A stretch of 64,000 nt of DNA. It comes from Streptomyces griseorubiginosus. GTDB taxonomy: Bacteria > Actinomycetota > Actinomycetes > Streptomycetales > Streptomycetaceae. Position 1 is the first letter of the stretch. Every line of letters begins with the position of its first letter. The stretch spans positions 454,958-518,957 of the forward strand of contig NZ_KQ948739.1 in assembly GCF_001514195.1 (NCBI RefSeq), in the 5' to 3' direction. The translations under genes and the position numbers were made by a program. Below the pieces are notes generated by a model. The model did not search any database and was not told the origin of the DNA. It saw nothing but the letters and a program-made list of their open reading frames with translations. Positions 15,085 through 23,196 of this stretch are shown here, piece after piece.

Positions 15085-16377
15085 TCACTGCTGGTAGGAC
15101 AGTTGCGGAACGTCGAAGCAGGTGTCGTTCATGTCGCCCTGGGAGACCCAGCCGCGGCCGTCCTTCCAGCGGGCCACCGAGAGACAGGTCTCGCGGTGCT
15201 CCGGCGGCTCGGAGAGGCGCTCGAACCTGACGGGGACGAGGAGTCCGTCCGCGGTCCAGCCCTGGCTGCGGTTCATGTACGCGTCGACACACGCGCGCGT
15301 GATGCCCTGTTCCGCGCACGACCTCGCCGCGTCGGTGAACCACATCGCGGCCGCCCAGCCCTCCAGTTGCCATTGGGAGTGCGTCCGGAGGCCTTTCGTG
15401 GCGTCCCTGAAGGCGCGGACGGCCGCATTGCCGGTGTCCTGGAAGTTCCTGCTGGATCCGGTGGCCCACAGGGCGTTGCGGCAGCGCGGGGCGTCCCTGT
15501 AGTCGTCGGGCACGGTGGAGGTCCAGTTCTGCACGTTGGTGACCTTGGCGGTGACCTCGACCCCGGCCCGGTCCATCGCCTCGCACAGCTGGGCGTTGCC
15601 ATGGCTGTCGACGGCGTCGAAGACCAGGTCGACGCCCTGCTCCTTCAGATCGGCCGCCACGGCACGGAAGTTGGGCAGCGCGAAGTCGACCTGCTCGGTG
15701 ACCACCTGGTAGCCCTCGGCCCTCAGCCCCTGCTCGACGAGCCGTGCGTAGGCGACGGAGGCGGCCTGGTTGTACGACACGACAGCGGCCGTACGGGCCC
15801 CGTGCTCGCGCTTGAAGTAGCGGTAGACCTCGGTGCCGCCGTACTGCTTGCCGCCCCAGCCGGTGGTGCCGTCGCGGGGCGCGAGGCTGCCGTAGATGCC
15901 GTAAAGGTGCGGCCAGGTGTCGTAGGCGGCGCCGATGGGCTGACCGCCGATGTCGGGCACGCGCGCGTGGGAGACGCGGGAGGCGCCCGCGTAGTCGAGG
16001 GCGGTGGTCGCGACCAGGGCGACCACCTTGTCCTCGTCGAGCAGCCGGTGCACACAGGTGTTGTTGCCGACGCCGCTGCCGCCGTCGTCGCACTCGCGCA
16101 CCTCGACCCTGCGTCCGTCGACGCCCCCGCGCGCGTTGAGCCGCTCGAAGTACGCCTTGGCCCCGTCGCGGGGGCCGGTGAAGGCGTCGCCGCCGACCGG
16201 GCTGGTGGCGCTGGTGACGATCCCGACCCGGATCGGCCCGGCGTCCTGGGCGGGACCGGCGCGCTCCCGGTGCTCGAAGTCGCTCTCCGGCAGCCGGCTG
16301 CCGCACGCCGTGCCCACCGCGAGCAGCAGCACCGCGAGGGCGGCCTCAGCAGCCCGGCAGCGCCGACGCCGTGGCAT
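15085..16377 (-). CDS. Substrate-binding lipoprotein of a Liv-type ABC importer
   Basis: 430 residues. A signal peptide with an Arg-rich start and lipobox VGTAC puts the lipidated Cys at 25. The mature part follows the type I periplasmic-binding fold: RVGIVTSATSPVGGDAFTGPRDGAKAYFERLNARGGVDGRRV is the canonical start of Peripla_BP_6 proteins, and VDLVFDAVDSHGNAQLCEAMDRAG is in the second lobe. These proteins capture amino acids, urea, amides or aromatic acids outside the membrane. The start lies 32 nt inside the upstream lipoprotein gene, implying coupling. The permease/ATPase genes lie divergently at 17500-21011. Confidence 0.85.
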   Translation of the reverse strand: MPRRRRCRAAEAALAVLLLAVGTACGSRLPESDFEHRERAGPAQDAGPIRVGIVTSATSPVGGDAFTGPRDGAKAYFERLNARGGVDGRRVEVRECDDGGSGVGNNTCVHRLLDEDKVVALVATTALDYAGASRVSHARVPDIGGQPIGAAYDTWPHLYGIYGSLAPRDGTTGWGGKQYGGTEVYRYFKREHGARTAAVVSYNQAASVAYARLVEQGLRAEGYQVVTEQVDFALPNFRAVAADLKEQGVDLVFDAVDSHGNAQLCEAMDRAGVEVTAKVTNVQNWTSTVPDDYRDAPRCRNALWATGSSRNFQDTGNAAVRAFRDATKGLRTHSQWQLEGWAAAMWFTDAARSCAEQGITRACVDAYMNRSQGWTADGLLVPVRFERLSEPPEHRETCLSVARWKDGRGWVSQGDMNDTCFDVPQLSYQQ

Positions 16378-16891
16378 TGCCGCTCAACTGGACCAGTGCG
16401 CACAGGGTGTTGACCGACACCTTCCAGTGGCCGCCCTCCTCGACCGCCGTGCCGGAGGCGTCCGGCAGGGCCGTGGCGCCGTTCAGGAGCAGGGTGTACG
16501 TCACGGTCGCCTGGTCCGGTTTCGTGAACTGCACCTTGGTGACCTGCGCCTTCACCTGCCCGCCCCGCTGGTCACCGCTGAACGCCCGCAGCACCGGCCC
16601 CATCTCGTCGCCGTTCTCCAGGACGGCCTGCTTGTCCTTGGTCGAGGTCTTCGGGTCGAAGAACTTCTGCCAGTTCGTCGTGATCTCGCGCCGGGCGGCC
16701 GCCGCGTCGGCGGGTCCGCCGGTCGACGGGGCCGCGGACGGTGTGCTCCGCTCCACCGAGGGCGTCGGCGGCGGGCTCTCGCTGCCGCCGCCGCTGTCGT
16801 CGCTGCACGCCGAGAGGGCCACGGCGAGGACGAACCCCGCCACCAGCCCCCGGCTGCCGTTCCTCCACGTGCGGTCGCTCCCGAGAACCAT
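16346..16891 (-). CDS. Small secreted lipoprotein, MTB12-like fold
   Basis: 181 residues. A signal peptide (RGLVAGFVLAVALSAC) has a predicted lipid-modified Cys29, followed by a Ser/Pro-rich linker. A globular domain then runs EITTNWQKFFDPKTSTKDKQ.. to HWKVSVNTLCALVQLSG with a Cys at the very end. The pattern of a WQKFFD helix, LENGDEMGPVL and a beta-sheet end resembles the mycobacterial low-molecular-weight antigen MTB12. Function unknown. ATG 16891 is used; GTG codons 15-21 bp upstream are alternatives. It is first in a two-gene operon with the binding protein, so a role in loading or stabilising it is conceivable. Confidence 0.65.
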   Translation of the reverse strand: MVLGSDRTWRNGSRGLVAGFVLAVALSACSDDSGGGSESPPPTPSVERSTPSAAPSTGGPADAAAARREITTNWQKFFDPKTSTKDKQAVLENGDEMGPVLRAFSGDQRGGQVKAQVTKVQFTKPDQATVTYTLLLNGATALPDASGTAVEEGGHWKVSVNTLCALVQLSGNATASALPGC

Positions 16892-16966
16892 CTGGCTCAC
16901 CACCACCGGGTGTCGGTCCGGGCCACGTGCGCCCAGTGCTTTCAGGGTCAGCTTCAAGAAGGCATA

Positions 16967-16991
16967 GTGCAAGCGATGGGTGGACTTGCAC
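16967..16991. promoter_or_regulatory. Inverted repeat in the divergent liv promoter
   Basis: GTGCAAG-N11-CTTGCAC, perfect 7-bp arms, in the 132-bp gap between the binding-lipoprotein operon and the permease operon. Well placed for one regulator to control both. Confidence 0.45.
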
Positions 16992-17023
16992 AGGGTCAGG
17001 CACGCGACATGTGGGAGCCAGAG

Positions 17024-17500
17024 ATGCGGACAGCCCGACTGCGGACCGTGCACCCCGTCCTCTGGGCCGGCTGGGCCGCCCTCGCCGCGGGCGCGGTGCT
17101 CTGCGTCCTCGGCTGGTACGGCGTCTCGGGCGAGCGCTACGCCGAACGGCAGCTGCCCTACCTCGCCTCCTGCACGGTGCCCGGAGCCGCGCTGATCGTC
17201 GCCGGCGCCGTCCTCCTCACCCACGGCCGGGGCGCGCTGGCCGCCACCCGCGTGGAGGAGCTGTACGGCCTCCTGGTCGCCGCGGACCCCGGCCCCGCGG
17301 AGGACTCCGGCACGGCGGCCGGGGCGCCCCTCGCGGTGAGCGGGGACCTGCTGATGGTGCCCGGCGGCACGCTCTGGCACCGCGCGGACTGCCCGCTGGT
17401 CTCCGGGAAGGCGGAGGCGGTCCCGGTGGACGCCAAGCTCCTGGCGAGCGGGGAGCTGGGCCCCTGCCCGATCTGCGAGCCCGTCGAAGAGACCGACTGA
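17024..17500 (+). CDS. Two-TM membrane protein with C-terminal Cys cluster, coupled to the ABC importer
   Basis: 158 residues. Two TM helices (VLWAGWAALAAGAVLCVLGW and a second near residues 48-68) are followed by a hydrophilic tail with WHRADCPLVSGK and GPCPICEP, three Cys in a possible metal or disulfide arrangement. No family recognised. ATG 17024 is chosen because GGGAG lies 6 nt upstream; an in-frame ATG at 17009 is the alternative. Its TGA shares an A with the next ATG (TGATG), so it is co-translated with the fused permease. It may be an accessory subunit or an assembly factor of the transporter. Confidence 0.7.
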   Translation: MRTARLRTVHPVLWAGWAALAAGAVLCVLGWYGVSGERYAERQLPYLASCTVPGAALIVAGAVLLTHGRGALAATRVEELYGLLVAADPGPAEDSGTAAGAPLAVSGDLLMVPGGTLWHRADCPLVSGKAEAVPVDAKLLASGELGPCPICEPVEETD

Positions 17501-20370
17501 TGTCCTCGCTGACCTGGGACCTCACCCTGGCCGGTCTGTCGGTCGGCAGCGCCGCCGCGCTCACCGGGGTCGGCCTGATCGTGACGTACCGCGCGACCGG
17601 GGTGCTGAACTTCGCGCACGGGGCGATCGCGATGGTGTGCGCGTATGTGCTGCGGCAGTGGGTGGTGGAGTGGGGCCGCCCGCTGTGGGCCGGGGCGGCG
17701 CTGACCCTCCTGGTGCTGGCTCCGGGCCTGGGAGTGGTGCTGGAGCGTCTCGTCTTCCGCCCGCTGTCCGTCCTGGGCGGCGATCCGGCCCAGACCCTGG
17801 TGGCCTCCATCGGGGTGTTCGTGCTGCTGGTGGGCGGGGCCGCGCTGCTGTGGGGTCAGGGCGCCCGGGACGACGCCCCGGAGCTGGTGGCGGCCGACCC
17901 CTGGGGGCAGTTGGCGATCGTCCTGGTCCTGGCCCTCGGGGTGGGCGCGGTGATCCGCCGGACGCGCTTCGGGCGGGAGCTGCGGGCGGTGGTGGACGAC
18001 CGGCGGCTGGCCGTGCTCGGCGGGATCGACGCCGACCGGGTGGCGGCAGCAGGCTGGGCGTTCGGGTCGTTCACGGCGGGCCTGACGGGCGTGCTGCTGG
18101 CTCCCTACGTCCGCCTGGACCCCTACGGCCTGCCGCTGCTCGTCATGGAGGTGCTCGCGGTCGCGGTGGCGGCACGGATGCGGAGCCTGCCGGTGGCCGT
18201 CCTGGTGGCCCTGACGATCGGGGTCGCCCAGAGCCAGTTGACGAGGCTGCACCCGTCGGGCTGGGGCGCACCGCTGCTCCAGGCGGTGGGCGCGAACCTC
18301 TTCGTCGTGGCCCTGCTGATCGCGTCCCTGGTGCTCCCCGGCGTCGGCACCCGTGACGGTCTGCCGCGGACGGCCACCGCGCGCGTGCCGACGCCGCCGG
18401 GCGCGTGGATCGTGGCGGCGGTGCTGTTCCTGCTCCCGCTGGGCTTCGCCGGGCCGGACCTGCACACGTCGGTCCAGGTCCCGGCGCTGGGTGTGGTGCT
18501 GCTCTCGCTGGTGGTGGTGACGGGCAGAGGCGGCCAGATCTCCCTCGGGCAGGCGGCCTACGCGGGGCTGGGAGCCCTGTTCACCGCGCTCCTCGCCGCG
18601 GGCCGTTTCCCGGGCCTGCCCCGGCTGCCGGAACTGGCGGCCCTCGCACTCGCGGTGTTTCTGGTGGCTCCCCTGGGCCTCCTGACCGGGTGGCCGGCGA
18701 TCACCCGTCGTGGCCTGGCACTGGCCCTCGCGACCTTCGCGGTCGGCGTCGGCGTGAGCCGCTTCGTCTTCGCCCAGCCGTACGCCACGTCCGGCCTCAC
18801 CCTGGGCCGCCCCCGGGGCTTCGACGGCGACCGGGCGTACTACGTCCTGGAGCTGGCCCTGCTGACACTGGCCCTGCTGGCGACCCACGCCTTGCGCAGG
18901 GGTCGCACGGGCCGGGCCCTGGCCGCCCTGCGCGACCACGAGCAGGGCGCGTCGGCGGCGGGCGTCCGGGTCCCCGCCCTGAAGCTGCTGGCCTTCGTGG
19001 CGGGCGCGGCCCTGGCCGCCCTGGGCGGCGGAATGCTCGCCATGGGTCTGCGCGCCTTCGACCCTTCGGCCTACGACCCCGTCCGCAGCCTCCTCTGGTT
19101 CGCCGCGGTGACGGTCCTGGGCGCCGACAGCACCCTGGGCGCGCTGGCGGCGGCGGCCCTGCTGGTCGGCCTGGACGCGGGAGCACGGGGCGGGGTGGCG
19201 GCGGCCCTGATCGGGGTGCTGGCGGTCCTGGTGGGCCGCTTCCCCGGGGGCCCGTACGACGCCCTCCGAACCCTGACGGAACGCCTGCGGCCACCCCGGC
19301 GGACAGGATTGACCCCGCTGGGCTCCCGCGTGCGGCACCGCCTCAGGACGACACCCGGCGCACAGGCACAGACACCAGCGGGGGCACCGGCACCAGGGCC
19401 CACCCCGACACCGGCACAGGCATCAGGACCGGCGCCAGCAGAGACACCGGCACCGGCACCGGTATCAAGACCGGCACGAGCACCCGCACCCGTCGGCGTA
19501 CCCGCCCCGTCCCCCGACGCCACGCCCGCCCCCGACCACGCCACCGCGCCCCACCACACAGCCGCACCCGCCGACGGCGCTGCACCCCCACAGGGGCCAC
19601 CCGCACCACCCGACCGCGATTCCCGTACGGGTGGTGCGGGTGGGAACACAAGGACGAACCCGGCCGAAGGCCGGGGAGTCCTCACCGCCCACGACCTCCA
19701 CGCCCGCTACGACGGCTTCACCGCCCTCGCCGGAGTCGACCTCACCGTCCCCCCAGGCAGAATCACCGCGATCATCGGCCCCAACGGAGCCGGAAAGAGC
19801 ACCCTCTTCCACTGTCTGGCGGGAACACTCCGCCCCACCCGAGGCCAAGTCCGCCACAACGCCCGGAACATCACCCACCTGTCCCCCCACGCCCGCACCC
19901 GCCTGGGAATCGCCCGCACCTTCCAGCAACTCGCCGTCTTCCCCACCCTGACCGTCACCGAGAACGTCCGGCTCGGCGCGGAACAGGGCCACATCGAAGA
20001 CCCGTCGGCCACGGACCGCGCACTGAGACTCCTGCGCCTCGACGGCCCCCTCCGGGACGCCCCCGCCGCCGGCCTCCCCACCGGCACCCTCCGCCGGGTC
20101 GAACTCGCCAGAGCCCTCGCCGGCACCCCGAGCGTCCTCCTCCTCGACGAACCCGCCGCCGGCCTGGACACCGCCGAAGTGGCCGCCCTCACCCGCGTCC
20201 TGAGAGCCCTGGCCGCCGACGGCACGGCCCTCCTCGTCGTCGAGCACGACCTGGACCTGGTCGCCGACCTCGCGGACGTGGTGCACGTGATGACCGCGGG
20301 CCGCATCGTCGCCTCCGGGCCCCCGGCCCACGTACTGGACACCCTCGACGCCCGGGAGACGGCCGTATGA
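17500..20370 (+). CDS. LivH-LivM-LivG fusion: permease-permease-ATPase in one chain
   Basis: 956 residues. Residues 1 to about 290 form a LivH permease (VGLIVTYRATGVLNFAHGAIAMV; ARMRSLPVAVLVALTIGV). About 300-597 form a LivM permease (GRGGQISLGQAAYAGLGALF; LRDHEQGASAAGVRVPALKLLAF). About 600-725 is a Pro/Ala/Thr linker. About 727-956 form a LivG ATPase with Walker A IIGPNGAGKST, Walker B VLLLDEPAAGLD and H-loop VVEHDL. The ABC signature is weak (LPTGTLRRVELARAL where LivG usually has LPYGQQRR). It would import amino-acid-like solutes delivered by the divergent lipoprotein. The stop overlaps the LivF start (ATGA). Separate subunits are the rule in this family; this triple fusion is unusual. 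Confidence 0.88.
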   Translation: MSSLTWDLTLAGLSVGSAAALTGVGLIVTYRATGVLNFAHGAIAMVCAYVLRQWVVEWGRPLWAGAALTLLVLAPGLGVVLERLVFRPLSVLGGDPAQTLVASIGVFVLLVGGAALLWGQGARDDAPELVAADPWGQLAIVLVLALGVGAVIRRTRFGRELRAVVDDRRLAVLGGIDADRVAAAGWAFGSFTAGLTGVLLAPYVRLDPYGLPLLVMEVLAVAVAARMRSLPVAVLVALTIGVAQSQLTRLHPSGWGAPLLQAVGANLFVVALLIASLVLPGVGTRDGLPRTATARVPTPPGAWIVAAVLFLLPLGFAGPDLHTSVQVPALGVVLLSLVVVTGRGGQISLGQAAYAGLGALFTALLAAGRFPGLPRLPELAALALAVFLVAPLGLLTGWPAITRRGLALALATFAVGVGVSRFVFAQPYATSGLTLGRPRGFDGDRAYYVLELALLTLALLATHALRRGRTGRALAALRDHEQGASAAGVRVPALKLLAFVAGAALAALGGGMLAMGLRAFDPSAYDPVRSLLWFAAVTVLGADSTLGALAAAALLVGLDAGARGGVAAALIGVLAVLVGRFPGGPYDALRTLTERLRPPRRTGLTPLGSRVRHRLRTTPGAQAQTPAGAPAPGPTPTPAQASGPAPAETPAPAPVSRPARAPAPVGVPAPSPDATPAPDHATAPHHTAAPADGAAPPQGPPAPPDRDSRTGGAGGNTRTNPAEGRGVLTAHDLHARYDGFTALAGVDLTVPPGRITAIIGPNGAGKSTLFHCLAGTLRPTRGQVRHNARNITHLSPHARTRLGIARTFQQLAVFPTLTVTENVRLGAEQGHIEDPSATDRALRLLRLDGPLRDAPAAGLPTGTLRRVELARALAGTPSVLLLDEPAAGLDTAEVAALTRVLRALAADGTALLVVEHDLDLVADLADVVHVMTAGRIVASGPPAHVLDTLDARETAV

Positions 20371-21011
20371 ACGGAATCTCCCTGCGCCACGCGCGCGTGC
20401 GCTACGGCCCCTTGGAGGCCCTGCACGGCATCACCCTCACCGCCCCCGCCCCCGGCCTCACCGTCCTGCTGGGCCGCAACGGTTCCGGCCGTACGACCAC
20501 CCTGCGCGCCCTGGCCGGAACAGTGCAGCTCACCGACGGCCGCGTGGTGTGGGACGGCACCGACGTGACCCGTGTCCCGGCAGACGAGCGGGCCCGGCGC
20601 GGGCTGTGCCTGGTCCCCGAGCGCCAGGCGGTGTTCGGCTCGCTCACCGTCCGCGAGAACCTCGAACTCGCCGCGCCCGCCCACGACCTCGCCCTGGACG
20701 CCTACCCGCAGCTGGCCCCGCTCCTTGCCCGCCGCGCCGGCACCCTCTCCGGCGGCGAGCAGCGCATGCTCGCCCTCTCCCGCGCCTTCCTGGCACGCGC
20801 ACGCGTGGTCCTCGTCGACGAACCCGCGCAGGGCATGTCCCCGGCGGTCGCGGACCGCACGTACGAGCTCCTCGCCGCGCTGGACGCGTGTGTGGTGGTG
20901 GCCGAGCAGCGGCTCCCGCCCGCGCTGCTCGGTAGGCCGACGATCGTGTACGAACTGCGGCGCGGCACGGTCGTGTTCGCCGGAGAGGCAGCGGAACTGC
21001 GGCCGAGGTGA
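20367..21011 (+). CDS. LivF-type ABC ATPase with Arg in place of the Walker A Lys
   Basis: 214 residues, a little short for LivF (about 230-240). Walker A is GRNGSGRT at 36-43, with Arg42 where the catalytic Lys is expected. Signature LSGGEQR (127-133) and Walker B VVLVDEP (147-153) are normal. The Q-loop region and the typical LivF VPERQAVFGSLTVRENLEL are present. The H-loop region reads VVVAEQ, as in other LivF proteins. With the Walker A change this subunit may bind ATP without efficient hydrolysis and leave catalysis to the LivG half. Translationally coupled to the fusion gene. A hairpin follows. Confidence 0.85.
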   Translation: MNGISLRHARVRYGPLEALHGITLTAPAPGLTVLLGRNGSGRTTTLRALAGTVQLTDGRVVWDGTDVTRVPADERARRGLCLVPERQAVFGSLTVRENLELAAPAHDLALDAYPQLAPLLARRAGTLSGGEQRMLALSRAFLARARVVLVDEPAQGMSPAVADRTYELLAALDACVVVAEQRLPPALLGRPTIVYELRRGTVVFAGEAAELRPR

Positions 21012-21038
21012 ACCAGACGGAGCGCCCGCATGCGGGCG

Positions 21039-21075
21039 GGGCCCCGCCCGGCCGAAGGACGGCCGGACGGGGCCC
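21039..21075. terminator. Bidirectional hairpin after the liv operon
   Basis: 15-bp stem with one mismatch (21039-21053 with 21061-21075), 7-nt loop, between convergent genes. Confidence 0.7.
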
Positions 21076-21095
21076 GCTGCCCGCTACGGGGTGTC

Positions 21096-21737
21096 TCAGA
21101 TCTCGAGGCGCTGCCCGGGCACGATCAGATCGGGATCGGCACCGATGACGGCCTTGTTGAGGGCGTAGAGCCGCTGCCAGGTGGTCCCGTGCCGGGTGGC
21201 GACCTTGCTCAGCGTGTCGCCGGTGCGGACGGTGTAGTCGCCGCGGGACGCGCTGCGGTTGGTGTGGCCCTCCGAACGGACCGGCTTCTTCACCGGCTTG
21301 GCGGGAGCGGCCTTGGTCGAGGACGAGCTCTCCGCGGAGCCGGAGGAGGCGGCGGGCGCGCCGCCGTACGCCCCGGCCCGGGTCGAGCAGGTCGGCCAGG
21401 CGCCCCAGCCCTGGGCGTTCTGGACCTTGGTGGCCACGGCGATCTGCTGTGACTTGGTGGCCTGGTCGGCGGTGGGCGCGTAGGCCGTACCGCCGTACGC
21501 GCGCCAGGTGCCGGCGGAGAACTGGAGTCCTCCGTAGTAGCCGTTGCCGGTGTTGATGTGCCAGTTCCCGCCGCTCTCGCACTGGGCGATGCGGTCCCAC
21601 ACTCCGCCGTCCGCCGCAACGGAGTTGCCGGCCGCGGCCAGCAGTCCGAGGGGGGCGAGCAGGGCGGCCCCGGCGAGGGCCGCGGTGGTCCGGGTCTTAC
21701 GAGCGCTGTCGCGCGTGGTATCGGCACATTCGGACAT
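21096..21737 (-). CDS. Resuscitation-promoting-factor-like muralytic enzyme with LysM
   Basis: 213 residues. A signal peptide runs to about residue 42 (AGNSVAADG). The Rpf transglycosylase domain follows (GGVWDRIAQCESGGNWHINTGNGYYGGLQFSAGTW, residues about 44-78) with catalytic Glu54 and a Cys pair (53 and 117). After a Ser/Ala/Lys linker, a C-terminal LysM (YTVRTGDTLSKVATRHGTTWQRLYALN, about 167-213) should bind peptidoglycan. These secreted enzymes cleave peptidoglycan during spore germination and exit from dormancy. ATG 21737 has GAGAGGGA upstream. The gene has a long, structured leader and a Crp-type box, as described for S. coelicolor rpfA. Which of the five paralogues this is cannot be decided here. 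Confidence 0.88.
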   Translation of the reverse strand: MSECADTTRDSARKTRTTAALAGAALLAPLGLLAAAGNSVAADGGVWDRIAQCESGGNWHINTGNGYYGGLQFSAGTWRAYGGTAYAPTADQATKSQQIAVATKVQNAQGWGAWPTCSTRAGAYGGAPAASSGSAESSSSTKAAPAKPVKKPVRSEGHTNRSASRGDYTVRTGDTLSKVATRHGTTWQRLYALNKAVIGADPDLIVPGQRLEI

Positions 21738-21900
21738 GTGATTCCCTCTCGAACAACCCGGGGTCCCCCAAGGCGGGGCGCGCTCCCGGCACAGGGGCCG
21801 GGTGGTCGCGCTCCGCCCCGTCCGCCGAAGGTGGTGCGAAGTGCTGGCTTGGTGCGTCGGCGGACGTTCCCGAGCGGTGCTCGCTGCACACGGCGGAGGA
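21738..21900 (-). promoter_or_regulatory. Structured 5' leader of the rpf-like gene
   Basis: Strong hairpins precede the start: a 9-bp stem 21820-21828/21857-21865, and a nested helix 21775-21780/21814-21819 with an inner CCCGGC/GCCGGG stem (21785-21790/21797-21802). A c-di-AMP riboswitch controls rpfA in S. coelicolor. I could not align the conserved ydaO core here, so I claim only a structured leader. Confidence 0.4.
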
Positions 21901-22041
21901 ATGTAGAGAGCCTGTGGAGGCGACAGCAACCAACTCCTCGTCGTACCAGGTCAGTTGATGGTTACCGCGGGTATCGGCATGTTCCGGCCACCCACTTCTT
22001 CAGTGGATTTCCTGATTTGTCGAACAGGACCGTTGCCATTC

Positions 22042-22057
22042 TGTGACCCGGTTCACG
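22042..22057 (-). promoter_or_regulatory. Crp-type binding site upstream of rpf
   Basis: On the minus strand CGTGAACCGGGTCACA. It fits the Streptomyces Crp consensus GTG-N6-GNCAC exactly and TGTGA-N6-TCACA with one change. It lies about 305 bp upstream of the rpf start, and about 185 bp from the divergent gene at 22242. A 12-bp direct repeat (21926-21937 and 22057-22068) flanks this interval. Confidence 0.6.
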
Positions 22058-22241
22058 CAACCAACTCCCTTGACCTCCCCTCTACTTGACGCTGAGTGCC
22101 CGATTGCGCACCCGCGGTGACCCTGCGCGCTGGATGGTTCGATTCCGTTCGCCCTGAAGCGTGACTCCGGCCACAGATCACCCGTTGTCTTCTTCATGAG
22201 CCCGGGACCCGCCCGAGCACCACATCCCGAGGGAGCCACCC

Positions 22242-23024
22242 GTGCCGCGCATGCTCGACGTCAGCGACGAGGTACGTGCCGAGATCGGCGACGAAGAAGC
22301 CGACCGGCTGCTCGCCGGCGAGAACGCCCCCGGCAGTTACGATTGCACGTCCTGCCGCACCCAGGGCGACTCCGAACAGGAGCGCACCAGCACCGTCCTG
22401 TTCATCGGCGACGAGACCGCCGTCCTGGCCTTCGCCCACGCCACCTGCCTGCCCTCCCAGGTCGTCCAGGTCACCGAGGAGCAGCTCCAGGGCGCGGTGA
22501 AGTCCATCACCGGCGACACCGTGGACCTCGACCCGGACAAGGTCGCACCCGAGCAGGCGGTGCTCGGGGTGACCAGCGGACTCGTCCTGATCGCCGGGGA
22601 GTTGCACCCGGCGCTGGTCGTGGAACCGACCGGGCCGATCGTGCGGCCGGGCGCGACGGGACTCGGCGACGACTTCCTGCCGCTGCTCATCGAGCAGGGG
22701 TTCATGCCGCTGACCACGATCGACTCGGTGCCGTCGGTGCTGCACGGCTGGTCGGTGCTGCTGGCGGTGGGCCAGCTGCACGCGGTGCTCCAGCCGTCGG
22801 CCAACGGCGGCCAGCCGGTGGCCTGGTGGCAGGCGCACCAGCCGCTCCAGGTCACCGAGAGCTGGCGGGCGGCCGCGAACAAGCACCAGCAGGTGCTGAT
22901 GTTCGCCGCCCCGGTGGGCTCCATCGGCCGCCAGCCGCGCGAGGACCTGCTCCGGGACGCCCTCGACAAGGCCGCGGCCAACGGGAAGCTGGTGGCCGCC
23001 GCGATGCCCCTGGCCGGGACGTGA
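22242..23024 (+). CDS. Conserved actinobacterial protein with N-terminal CxxC
   Basis: 260 residues, no signal peptide or TM segment. An N-terminal CTSC pair (Cys35, Cys38) sits in a short beta-rich region that ends FAHATCLPSQVV, so three Cys (and a His) could bind a metal. The remainder is an alpha/beta domain with no motif I can name (SGLVLIAGELHPALVV; SVLHGWSVLLAVGQLHAVL). Start GTG 22242 has GAGGGAG 7 nt upstream. The frame and strong codon bias leave no doubt that it is a gene. Its stop codon lies in the first copy of a 23-bp tandem array. Confidence 0.75.
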   Translation: MPRMLDVSDEVRAEIGDEEADRLLAGENAPGSYDCTSCRTQGDSEQERTSTVLFIGDETAVLAFAHATCLPSQVVQVTEEQLQGAVKSITGDTVDLDPDKVAPEQAVLGVTSGLVLIAGELHPALVVEPTGPIVRPGATGLGDDFLPLLIEQGFMPLTTIDSVPSVLHGWSVLLAVGQLHAVLQPSANGGQPVAWWQAHQPLQVTESWRAAANKHQQVLMFAAPVGSIGRQPREDLLRDALDKAAANGKLVAAAMPLAGT

Positions 23025-23135
23025 GGGTCCGCCCGGCCGGGGCCTGAAGGTCCGCCTCGCCGGGGCGTGAAGGTCCGCCTCGCCGGGACGTGAAGGTCCG
23101 CCTCGCCGGGGCGTGAAGGTCCGCCTCGCCGGGAC
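23021..23135. repeat. Five 23-bp tandem repeats starting at a stop codon
   Basis: Five units (23021, 23044, 23067, 23090, 23113), each starting GTGAAGGTCCGCC or a close variant. Units 3 and 5 match each other, as do 2 and 4 apart from the first base. The TGA of the preceding gene (23022-23024) is in unit 1. Confidence 0.9.
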
Positions 23136-23196
23136 GTGCGGGTGCCCCCTGATCACGCACCCGCATCCCTGAAGTCCCGCGGTCGTTTGGACATAC

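Noticed and set aside
21738..22040. c-di-AMP (ydaO) riboswitch in the rpf leader
   Set aside because: The expected conserved core segments could not be aligned by eye; only hairpins are supported. Left as a structured leader.
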